A stretch of 64,000 bases of DNA from Amblyornis subalaris (taxonomy: Eukaryota > Chordata > Aves > Passeriformes > Ptilonorhynchidae): assembly GCA_018881555.1 (NCBI GenBank), contig JACAXG010000255.1, positions 91,458-155,457 of the forward strand. The letters run 5' to 3'. How positions within the stretch are numbered: the first letter of the stretch is position 1; each line of letters begins with the position of its first letter. A program made the translations under genes and the position numbers. The notes beneath the pieces are model-generated. The model was not told the DNA's origin. It ran no database searches and saw only the letters and a list, made by a program, of their open reading frames with translations. Below, in pieces: positions 1-9,937 of the stretch.

Positions 1-1619
1 AAAATATTAGTAGATGTATTTTGCAGTACACAGGTTTCTCTCCTGAGTTTAGCAGATGAATTCTTTAATGTTTTGCAGAAATAACATAAGCAAAGCAATA
101 GGAAATGTATTTCTCCAGGTGCTAGAGGAAATCCACCAGGGCATCTCAGTTTTGACACAGGTACCAGAATGGCAGGTTTCAGTTCTCTCAGTTTTCAACT
201 ACTGCTTTTTTACCCTCCCTTTATAATGGTTTCTGTTACCAGTGCTGTTCAGGTCAGTCCCCTGCTTAGCATTCATGCACAGTGCAGACTATGAAACAGT
301 TAAAAGGCATGGTGAGGAGTTAGTTGTGTGTGCTTTGTTAGAATGTCTGTGTTTTAAACATAAGTGACTGTGATTCTGCCTATGTTTCATAAAGCACAGT
401 ACAGTTCCTGGCATGAAAACTTGAAATGATGAGCAACTACCCTTGTGCTGAGTAACACAGCCCTTCAGCTGCTCCCCTTTCTGCCTTTCCTGGCAGGTCC
501 ATCACTTGCAGCACTGGACACTGGGAATGTTGATGCATGGTGAGGGCAGAGCACTGGTGGAGTGGCCGGGCAGGGGTTGGTGCTAGATAAATTGCCTTTT
601 CTGACTTTCTCGTGCAACCACTCCTGAGTGAGGGGCAGCTGAGGCCATCTGGATCTGGAACAGAAGCAAGGCAGCACAGGGAGGTGATGTGAAGATTTAA
701 AGAGAAGCCAGGCTTTCTCCAGTCCCCTGCCTGCTGTACAAAACCTGGCAGCTGTTTGGGGGGGGGAGTTCCTTCACCTATCCAAGAAGGGTTGTTCGTA
801 CAAATGGACATATTCATGTGCACACCTCCCCTTCCCTGAAGCTGCCATTAATAAGCAATAGCATTGGGTGGAGTCATTATTTTTGTTTCAATTAAAATAG
901 ATACTGTGAAATATTTCGTTTTGTGGAGAAGCCAAGGACACACTGCCTGTGAGGCCAGATCCCTACCTTTCCATGTGAATTAATAATTGTTTTCTGATTT
1001 CTGTTGGATAGCTCTAGAAGGAGAGGTGTATGTGTATAGCTGTCTCACAGATACAAAATGGAAAACATCCATCTAAATTTTTAAAGCATACATCATTTCC
1101 ATAGATTGCTCACCTTAGAGTGAACACATTTATTACCCCTTACGTCCTCCATTATTTTAATTTAGAAGAAAGAAAATGTCAGATTTTAACAATTAGATTT
1201 CCTATTTAAATGGCAAACGCATGAGGTAAAAATCAGGGCATTTCTTACTGCCCTTTCTGTAAGTGCGAAAGGAGGAGAAAGGGGCCCTTTGACTGTGCAG
1301 TTTCCTGTCAGCAATAACAGGTTTTGTTTTTCCTGAAGCTCTCACTTGTGCATAAAGGTATAACTATAAACATACATTTGTGTATGTGTGCATATACATC
1401 CATAGGGCGTGATGTAAAACTGGTGTGACCCCATCAGGGTCAGAGTCTGACATGGATGAACTTGTGCCATCGCCTTTGCAGGGACCAGGATCGAGTCTTA
1501 CACCAGGCTGTCCAACCTGATTTTAGACATATGTATGTAGTGCAGTGGAAAGGGAATGTGGTGTTTAGTCTGTGTCTTTAAATCCAATGCTCAAAAAGCT
1601 ATTTCCCGCCTGATTCCAA
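1..1619. other. AT-rich flank upstream of the CpG island, no gene seen
   Basis: Unique-looking AT-rich DNA. Open frames around 437-823 on the minus strand are short, overlap in different frames and resemble no family I know. There is no recognisable mobile element. An acceptor-like stretch (a pyrimidine-biased run ending in TTTTGCAG near 70-78) exists, but no open coding frame with a matching donor follows it convincingly. Confidence 0.5.
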
Positions 1620-1879
1620 ACAGCTAATGCTAATCCATGTTTGCGGGGGCAGGGAAAGGAGAGGAGACGGGACGGAAATTTCCCTTGGAAACGAGGAGGC
1701 TGAGCAGGGCCTGCGGGTTGCCAGACAGGCCGCAAGTTCTTCCACGGCTCCCCCAAGCCGATCGCGCTGGTTCGAAGCCCAAGCCACCGTCCCAGATCCG
1801 CGGCGGCGTCGCCGAAGCGCATTCTCAGCATCCGCGGCCGCGGCCCCGCCGGGGGATGCTGCGGTCCAGCCGCCGGGCT

Positions 1880-1911
1880 CCGCCCCGCTGCGCGGCGGCC
1901 GCTCTGATTGG
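1880..1911. promoter_or_regulatory. GC box and inverted CCAAT box pair
   Basis: CCGCCCC at 1880-1886 matches the core of an Sp1/KLF site. GATTGG at 1906-1911 is the inverted CCAAT motif bound by NF-Y. The pair lies 20 bp apart in the densest part of the CpG island. This spacing is typical of TATA-less vertebrate core promoters, where NF-Y sites usually lie 60-100 bp upstream of the start. If transcription runs on the + strand, initiation would be expected near 1970-2010. Binding is inferred from motif match alone. Confidence 0.45.
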
Positions 1912-1950
1912 AGTTTCCCGGGAGACCGGTGGCGGCGCGCTCGGGCTGCG

Positions 1951-1970
1951 GCGGGATGCGGCGGGATGCG
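1951..1970 (+). repeat. 10-bp tandem duplication in the CpG island
   Basis: The unit GCGGGATGCG occurs twice head to tail (1951-1960 and 1961-1970), followed by a partial third copy that diverges. It falls where a + strand transcript would be expected to start, judged from the upstream CCAAT and GC boxes. It may be simple slippage. Confidence 0.7.
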
Positions 1971-2084
1971 TCGGTCCAGGGCTCCGTTCCTCTCCTCTCC
2001 CAGCTAGGACTCAGCCGGTGCACCCTAGCCCCTCCTCATGGCCCGCGCCCTCCCTCCGGCCTCGGGGCTGCGTTGCCGCTGTTA

Positions 2085-2103
2085 ATCGTCGTTAGAGGTA
2101 ACC
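2085..2103 (+). other. Candidate splice donor at the edge of the CpG island
   Basis: GAG followed by GTAACC, with the intron starting at 2098, is a moderate match to the vertebrate donor consensus. It would end a non-coding first exon starting near 1970-2010. A second, weaker donor-like site (CAG then GTGGAG) lies near 2399. Neither can be confirmed without transcript data, and the true gene could equally run on the minus strand. Confidence 0.2.
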
Positions 2104-2240
2104 GCTAATTAGCGCTGCCCGCCGTACAAGGAGCCGCCTCCGGAGACAGCCAGCGCCCTCTTCCCCCCGTTGCCGAGCAATTGAGTTATTATCGCGACTG
2201 ATCCGCCGCGCCGGTGTGCTCCTCCGACGAGGGAGGTTCC

Positions 2241-2256
2241 AAAAAAAAAAAAAAAA
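2241..2256 (+). repeat. A16 homopolymer inside the CpG island
   Basis: An uninterrupted run of 16 adenines is embedded in otherwise GC-rich promoter-like DNA. Rigid poly(dA:dT) tracts are known to disfavour nucleosomes. No retroposon body precedes it, so it does not look like the tail of a processed insertion. Confidence 0.85.
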
Positions 2257-2530
2257 TAATCCAGATCTTAAGCAGTTACTAAAGCCACTTAATGACATCA
2301 TGCATGGACATTTAAACTTCTTGTAAATTGAGGAAAGGATTAAGCAGAAATCACGCTGCGCGGGGCTAACGACACCGTCTTGGCTCTGCAGCGCTGTCAG
2401 GTGGAGCTCAACCCGCCCGCGACGGTGGCTGCCCCACGCCCCTTACTGCAGTGTCACCTCGCAGCAGCCACTCTGCATAGGCCGCTAAAAACTCTTTGGA
2501 GCCTGCTGTCACCTCGTACCCGAGGTGCCT

Positions 2531-3024
2531 TTTTTTTATTTTTTTGACTTTTTTTTCCCCTCCTCTTTTTTTTCCTTCCATGCTGGACTCTTTTGTGTGT
2601 TAACCAATTTTGTGGAGAGATGGGACAGCCCCCGTCAGCAACAGTCATCTTCATGTAGGTGCTGTAAGAATAGGCCCATTTGTGGATGCTGTTAAGAGTT
2701 CGAGTGCCTTGTTTACACATGTGGATGCTTCCAGACCTTGTAACTAAAAGAGTAACATATCAGAAAGGACTATTTGGTGCCTCAGACATTTGGGATATTG
2801 TTCATTTTAAAATCTGTAATCACATTCCTTTGAAATTTCTGTGCCTGGCCTACACCATAAGAACACATTTTAAAAGTGGTTTATGCTAGAATGGTAAACA
2901 CTCATATTTAATGTAGGAACAATCATGGGATGCATAGACTGGGCAAAACTGCTCTTTCTCCTTCAGGTGTAGGGGCTTTGTTGCCATATGTTGCAAGTCC
3001 TTCAGGTCATGCTGAAACCTGAAG
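2531..3024. other. T-rich tracts and unique DNA, no gene seen
   Basis: Immediately after the CpG island come T-rich runs (2528-2576), which read as a long A/G-rich tract on the minus strand. Unique AT-rich DNA follows. Only short chance frames are present. Confidence 0.5.
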
Positions 3025-3127
3025 CATGGAATCATGGAATGTCCTGGATTGGAAGGTACCCAAAGGGATCATTGAAGTCCAGCGCCTGGCCCTGTCCAGG
3101 ACAGGCTCAAGATTTACACCATGAGTA
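3025..3127 (-). mobile_element. CR1 LINE 3'-end fragment
   Basis: Read on the minus strand, this ends in the CR1 terminal motif (ATTCCATGATTCCATG). On the plus strand it shows GGAATCATGGAATGTCCTG, then the TTGGAAGG block, then the GATCATTGAAGTCCA block. These are the conserved 3' UTR signatures of avian CR1 elements. Only about 100 bp remain, which is typical 5' truncation. The sequence has diverged noticeably from a young copy, so the insertion is old. Confidence 0.75.
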
Positions 3128-5880
3128 ATGGTGACTGGGTATTCACTCCTCCAAAACACTGATGATTTAAGTATCTGTGCTCAAGTGCAGTGTGTGAAAA
3201 GAACCTAGATTTTCTTAATTTGCTTAATGACTATTATGGCTTTGATGATGCTGTGATCCATGAGGTGTGTGAGCAAGGTTGCAGAAGGGACCAAGATCAC
3301 CAGACCTATGTAATAAAGGAAGTAAGGAAACTGTCAGTGCACAGGAGATTGTGATAAGGAATCACTTTTTGCTTAGCCTTTTGACCTCCAGTTTGTACCT
3401 CAGCATGGGGAAAGTAGAAGCCATGTCAAAATTAACTTTGTAAGTACATTACTATGTGAGACAGTCAGCAGTTTGTCTTCTTTAGAGTCTTAGAAGAGTT
3501 TGTTGGGAAAAATTAATGTTCCGTGCTTTGGGTCAAAACTTGGAAGGTCTATTTTTGATTCAAATAGGAGCAGCATTTCACCCTTTGTAAAAGTACCTGT
3601 ATAGTCTGAATAGGCTAACTTTGCCTCCAGAACAAACCCTGTGCCAATGAAAAGGGACATATAATAGTTTTTTAAAATATGATTTTTTTTTAAAGATGTC
3701 TCTTCGGTTACATTTATTCTGTTAATAGTGTCAGTTGTCTGAAAGGGACATTGACATAAAAAATACTCCACTATCATTGTCATGTAGAATATTATCTTTA
3801 AGAAATAAGAGTTTGGGTTGTAATAAAATAATATCATTATCATTAGAACAGTACTAATTTAATGCCATTGGAATCTAGCTTACAATAACCTTGTATGAGA
3901 AAGCTGGAGTCAGTGACAGAAAACCTGCACAGCAGGGATAGTATCACACATATGCAGTTTTCTCTCACCTGTCTAATTCAGCAGCAGTTGTGGTACATCA
4001 GAATAGGTAAAATTAGCTCTCTTTTGTATGAAGCAGGAACTACTGTCTTTAGCTGTATTCTGTCACAGAAAGCAAATGCTGGTGTAGCATTTCAGAATTC
4101 ATTGTAGGCACATAGGAAAGTGCAGGCTGGTGACGGTATAGGCTGAAAGAGAGCCAGAGATAATTCTTCAATTATTTTTCCACATTAGAAAATTGTTTTG
4201 AAATAGACCATTTAAACCTTCTCTATGGCTGCAATTGGTGTAAGCACACATTATGTAGTTTCCTGTTCAGCTGAGTACTGGGGATTTTAGGAAGTACCAA
4301 TGTTTTAAGAGTGGACATAAATACATTTTTGGAAATTTCTGACTATTAATTTTTTTGTCTTTCTCTAAATTCACATAATTCTTGTGTGGCTGGGCTCATA
4401 CAGCAGCTATATAGATCCTCTTTTTATTTTGGAAGTATGTGCATGGACACAATCGGCATATACAAACTCAGATGTGCATATGTGTGTATGCATGTAGCTT
4501 TGAATCTGGAAGTCTATGATCTGTGTCAGCATTTGCATCGTCATGAAGTGAGTTTACTATGCTCCATGGTATCCATAAGCTCTACCTCATTTGCCTCAAA
4601 AAGACTTCATGTGCTGAGGGAAGATCCATAGTTAACACAGTTCTGTAATACAGATGCATAACACAGTTACCAGGACTGAGTCACCTCTATCCCCCCCCTT
4701 CTGTGTGTATCAACAACACAGAAAACTTCCATGTCTTTCCTGCATTGTCCTTTACCACTGATGATCAATGGGATAGACTGAAATAACTACACAAAATCAA
4801 GTAACCACTTAATGATATTGTAATTAAATCGACATTTCCTCCAACAGTTGAAGGAGAGAGACTCCAGGATGATATTGTAAATGATACTTAAATTTAAATT
4901 TTCTTCCAGTCTTGTAGGAAGACATTTCCTGTAGTAAGGTTTAATTCCGACTCTATGTTCAAATATTGTCTTTTACTTCAAATAAAACTAAAGAGAGAAA
5001 ACAATGATTTGCTTTCATCTTTTAAAAATGATGCATCAAATATAGCTATGTAATATATTATAACATCTCACACAGCACTATATTATTAAGTTAATCTAAT
5101 GCCCAGAGTCATTACACACATTCCTGGATGTTCCTCTGATATCTCTCCAGTCCACTGAATTTTGAACTGTGATTATGTAAATTTTTACTGATAAATAAAT
5201 TACTATAATTGTAGTTGAAATACCACTCAAATTCTTAAAACCATTGCATCTAAATAATATATTATGCATTACTTAATTATTTATCAAGACTAATTCAAAA
5301 TAACTGTAGGGCAAAACATGCATTTATTTTTAAATAGCATCTTTTTTGCACCAGGTCAAAAAGTGTTCCAGATATCAAAAATAAAAAAGAGAGAGGCAAC
5401 AAAACTTCCATCATTAAATGTAAGGAGTTTGTTTGGATTAATAATATTGCAACAATGGTGCCATTCTTACTGCAAACTTGCTATTAATGGCCAATACATA
5501 GAATTTCTTTTAGCTGGAAGACAAGAAGGGAAGAGTTAATATGGGTGGAAGGTGAGTATATGTAACACTAAGAGAAGAACAGCAGTTTAAACTTGAACTG
5601 AGGAACAGTGGGGAGACGGCAAGGTTTTAGTGGCTGTAGATTTATTCAGGGAGTGTTACGGATACCTCAGTAATTGCAAAACTAAAATAAAGTGTTACAC
5701 ACATTTTAAACCCAGTATTCAGTGCTAACCATGTAAAGCCTCAGTGAGCTGCGTGGTGGTTATTAGCAGCACCAGGCTTTTTTCAGGGGTACCATTTAGC
5801 TATACTTGCAAAGGAACTTTATTTTCAGTCTCACGCAAATTTTAATTCTAGACCAGGTTCTAATCATCATATAGAAATCA
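3128..5880. other. AT-rich unique DNA, no gene seen
   Basis: No mobile element or coding exon is recognised. The longest open frame (3490-3843, minus strand, 117 codons) is rich in residues encoded by AT-rich codons and looks like chance. Similar AT-rich spacer continues to the next region. Confidence 0.5.
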
Positions 5881-5929
5881 TCACAGGCATCATCAGGTCT
5901 CAGTGTACACACAATAGTTTTTATTTTCC

Positions 5930-6930
5930 CTTTTCAGAACAGACCTTTATCTGGCTGCTAATGAAATACAGGAGATTGATTGCAGGAAACCTGCAAGGGC
6001 ATATTTACTGTACCAGATATAGTAAGCCCCATTTGGTGCATTAGCATTTAGCCATTTTATGCAAATTTAGCGAGAAAATGACTCATGTATATGATTTAAT
6101 ATGCATCAGTGATAACTCATAATGTCCTTATAAGAAGAAAGAAATTAAAAATTCATTAGAAAACTAGACTAGTGATGCCACATGGTTAAAACGTTATTAA
6201 AGCATATTTCAGTGTTTTGCTTACACCAGTGTTCTCATCATGGTGCCACCATTTCATGACAAAGAGCATAGAGGAGAAAACATTCAACTTAAAATGTCTG
6301 CTGGCACACATCGCTGGATTTGTATGTCACTAAACAATGAACGAGCATAGCCTTGAATACCAACTATTTAATTAGCACTTTTGCCAGCCATGCATAGAAA
6401 ATAGCTCATTTACATGCATCATGCTTACTGACTATTCCTATGAAAAGCTACTGTTTTTTTTAATGTATATCGCATTCTAGTATGCCAACACAAGAAAATC
6501 AAAACATCCGTTATTATTTCAAAAACCTTGAAATGCAGAAATTGAATAAAAACTTGTAAAGTCTGTATTTGTCTTGTAGGTATATTTTAATTACTTAATT
6601 TAACCTTAAGTGTGTCATAAAAGGCTGGATACAACTAGTAATTAAGAACTTCAAAGGGCAAGAGAAACCTTCTTACAGTCTGCAGTTTAATTAAAGGCTA
6701 TTATTACAAACCTCTTGAACATACAGTTACATTTAATGACAAGTGGTGACTTGTAAATGCTGTATTCGAAAGGTACCACTCCTGTTCTAAACAGTGTTGA
6801 TAGACAATGCTGAAACATGTAACTTCTCCCAGTGAAAGTCTCTATTTTGAGCACAAATGGGGTACACTTTTGAAATGAAATATTTCTGTCACTTTGAAAG
6901 TATGCACTATTAAAGCATTTTGCTTATAAA
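5930..6930. promoter_or_regulatory. Candidate conserved non-coding regulatory block
   Basis: About 1 kb of AT-rich but complex sequence, without simple repeats or mobile elements, is dense in transcription-factor-like motifs. There is a perfect POU octamer ATGCAAAT (6059-6066), a perfect AP-1 site TGACTCA 12 bp further on (6079-6085), and several TAATTA-type homeodomain cores, for example near 6370 and 6690. Such texture is typical of vertebrate developmental enhancers in gene deserts. Conservation cannot be measured from one sequence, so this is an inference from appearance only. Confidence 0.3.
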
Positions 6931-8690
6931 CCTTCACGTGTTTTGTGCATGTCTCTCAACATCTGCAAAATGAATAGAGTATCACTGAAGAGATATGCCA
7001 GCTAATAGAAATGAAAGTCAGCCATTTGATCACATTTTGCTAATGACATACAGTGTACAGAAACATTCCCTGGCTAATACACACAATAAAAATAACACAA
7101 AGGTTTAATTTCTCAGTGTAATTTAAAACATTAATCCACCCTTATCTATGAAAAAATAAATTTCTGTACGTTTTATGAGTGTTTCAAAAGCAGCATGTAT
7201 TCAAGTATCTGTAGGAATGTAGGCCAAAATGCCTATCAAATCAAAATATGTTATACTAACTCCCAGTCACTGAGCCCAATCCTGTAAGGTCCCTGCTTTT
7301 CAGCTAGTATTTATTGTCTTATGGTGTCTTTTAAATTTGGTATCTCCTATAAGTAAGAGCTGCTAAAACAGAGTTTTAAGTTCACCTTATCATACATAAA
7401 ATTGGGATTTCCCACAAATGGACACAATTTTCTCTATTTTCAGGTTTAGATTAGATTTTGATCTGTTTCTTCCATGTTTTCATGCCTGTGGTTTTGCTCC
7501 GCCAGGTGAAGCCCAATCCTGTGTCTAACTTGCCACCAGTTACATACAGTGTCAAAGAGCACAGCATATTTGAACTCTCAGGTGTAAAACGATGAGTCCA
7601 CCTAGAAACTAACATGCAATTTTAATGTTCTAATGATTTGAAAAATTAGTAATATTCCCTTCCCCCCATCCCCCAAATGCTTAAATAATTGCAGACACTT
7701 TAGTGATTTCAAGGAAGTTTTTTATATTGATCTGTGAATACTAAATTTTAAATGTGAATGTACTTATTTAATAATAATTTGGAGAGTGCAAATGAAATAA
7801 CTCATGTTACTATATTTGGAAATGCTATAAAAACTTGTGGGAAAAGTAAAAGAATAAGCATAATCAAGACAGGTTAACAATATTGTCTGGAAATCAAAAT
7901 GTAAGATTTAACATGGAAAAAGAAAGGTAATGAATACATTGGATGGAAAAAAATATCTGAAACACAAATAAATATTCAATAGAAACAGATACTGAGTAAC
8001 AGAAAGAGACCTAAGAGTGAAGTGGACAACAAGTTAAAAGGGTATAATGTGGTTAAAAAGAAAAAAAAAAAGAAACACAAAGAAGGAGTAGCAGCAATGC
8101 CTCTTATGAAGTATAATTAAAAGTATCATGGTGAGAAGCCATAATTTTGTCATAGAAGTATTAGACTATCTGGAATACAATTTGGCATTTAAAAAGACCA
8201 GTAATGAGTCAAACTGAGAAGGTGCAGAGAAAAAAAGGGGAAAACTGGGAAAAAAATTAGGGAAAAGGGAAAAAAATTAAAGTGACAGAATGGAGGAATT
8301 GCTTCAGAAGAAAAGTTTGCAAGAAGTGACTGAGCTAACTGATGACCAAGGCAAATGTGTGTGGGTGCTTGAATAACAAGTAATTCCAGCTACCGAGGGC
8401 TTGCATTGTGTCAGTTGGTCATATTTTGTATGCACCCAGGGTTTTCTTTAATGTAAATCAAAACCTGAACAATAAAACACAAAACAAAATGAAATATTGG
8501 GGCAGTGCTGATGTGATGATCGATGTACCTAGGAAAGGTAAATAAGAACATGAGTGCAGGAGATCTGAGTATCTGGAAAAATTCTTAGCGTGGAGGTGGA
8601 CAGTGGGTTAGCTTGAAAGGAAATAATCTTGATTCCATAGCCTGAGCCATTTAAACCCAGAGTGGAGAATACTCCAGAGAACTTATTGCA
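6931..8690. other. AT-rich unique DNA with A-rich low-complexity stretches
   Basis: No gene or clear mobile element. A-rich low-complexity runs occur around 8050-8090 and 8225-8282, where homopolymeric A is broken by short G runs. Confidence 0.5.
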
Positions 8691-8697
8691 GGTTACA

Positions 8698-8775
8698 ATC
8701 CTACGTACTTAAGGGGATTGACTAGATCAGCTCCTAGATCTTTTTTTCATCTCTGAATTTTTATGATTATATCGT
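8698..8775 (+). mobile_element. Possible degraded CR1 3' end
   Basis: The order GGATTGACTAGATCAGCTCC, then a T-rich tract, then TTTTTATGATT recalls the plus-sense CR1 terminus (GGTTGGACTAGATGATCTCC ... ATTCTATGATT). It is heavily diverged and may be coincidence. It is too short and decayed to assign to a subfamily. Confidence 0.35.
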
Positions 8776-9880
8776 TGTTTGGTTCCAGGCGATTCTCTTG
8801 ACTAGAACTAAATCTTCAAACAAAATGTTTTCTAGAGATAAATCTGGATATTTCATTTGCATGCTCATTTTGAGAAGCACATGTAATAGAGACCTATCAT
8901 GCTAGTGTTTGCTGCCCAGACACCATCACTGGAGTAATAGGAATACAAATATCATCTTGAAATATTAATTTAAAAAATCAGAAATGAAAATGATTGGTTT
9001 AAGATACATAGACATGCCGAAGATCCCAAACGTCTAATTATATTAGATATAGGCACATTCCTTCCATTTATTTGGCATAGATAGATATCTACTGCCTTTG
9101 CCTTTTTGTCACAGTTTCCTGTAAGACAGTGTGCAAATGATTCCTTTCTGTGGGCGGGTGAAGCACAAATATAACATATTACATATGATTATATTATGGT
9201 CTGTAGCAACATACCACATGTTTACAAATTCAATCATAAAAAAAAAATTATCTTTACATTTTCGTGTCTTAGACAGTTTGCATTGTCCTTTAAAGACCCT
9301 TACGTCTTTCCACTGAAGACAATGAGCTATGCTGGTACTGTTGCAAAATCAAGATCTCTTTATGAATGTCTGAGAACATTAAAATGATTGAGCATCAAAT
9401 AATTTATAAATTATTGTCTCTGAGTAGACACTGACCAGGCCGGGTTACTTACAGAGGGATCTATCCCGATTTCAACCTTAATTTTCGGTTTGAACATGGT
9501 GTGAGTGTTTGGCCACTTTGCTCAATAAGAATGATATAGTCCAGCCTGTCGAATTCAAGCACTTTTACAGTATGATCTGAGAACTGATTTGGTATCTCTG
9601 AGTTGTTCTGTATGTCTTACTGGCACACGTCTCTGCCGTGCACAGTTCACGGTTATATATACATATGCAGGCATATATATGTGTAAAAAGTACATATACT
9701 ATATGCAATGTAGATGATATATTACATGCTATATAGATGAAGAGAGAGTTTGCTCCACTGTAGAATTTCTTTGTGTCACTGTTTGTTAAATTGGAGAGAA
9801 AAAAATGCCTTTCAAAAATAATAGAAAGGATATAATTTTTTAAAAAGGAAATGAAAGGGGAAAAAAGAGCTGCCAACCTC
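8776..9880. other. AT-rich unique DNA with degenerate TA-rich stretch
   Basis: No gene seen. An inverted octamer (ATTTGCAT, 8855-8862) is present. About 9653-9735 is a degenerate TATATA/CATATA stretch, a decayed microsatellite. Confidence 0.5.
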
Positions 9881-9937
9881 ATCACAGAATCACAGAATCA
9901 GAGAATACCCTGCTTTGGAAGGGAATCCATTTCGACA
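9881..9937 (-). mobile_element. Very short CR1 3'-end fragment
   Basis: ATCACAGAATCACAGAATCA is followed by a CCCTGCTTTGGAAGGGA-like block. This is the inverse complement of the CR1 terminal repeat (TGATTCTGTGATTCTGTGAT) and the adjacent 3' UTR. About 57 bp are retained, an extreme 5' truncation. The terminal octamer repeat is present in at least two copies, as expected for CR1. Confidence 0.75.

Larger units (their letters stand above)
1620..2530. promoter_or_regulatory. CpG island, probable promoter and 5' exon region
   Basis: Base composition changes abruptly from AT-rich to strongly GC-rich, with dense CG dinucleotides, most intense from about 1740 to 2230 and again around 2360-2450. In vertebrates such islands normally mark RNA polymerase II promoters of housekeeping or developmental genes. 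Inside it are a GC box (1880-1886), an inverted CCAAT box (1906-1911), a 10-bp tandem repeat (1951-1970) and a run of 16 A at 2241-2256. No TATA box is obvious, as is usual for this promoter class. Several open frames of 60-150 codons run through it on both strands, but they overlap and are expected in GC-rich DNA, so I do not call them genes. The direction of transcription is undecided, and the gene is not recognised. Confidence 0.8.

Noticed and set aside
1764..1780. GGTTCGAAGCC, similar to a tRNA B box
   Set aside because: No A box at the right distance and no cloverleaf can be drawn. It is chance in GC-rich DNA.
1565..2301. Several 60-150-codon frames on both strands through the CpG island
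   Set aside because: GC-rich DNA has few stop codons. The frames overlap in many registers, are rich in R, P, A and G, and show no domain.
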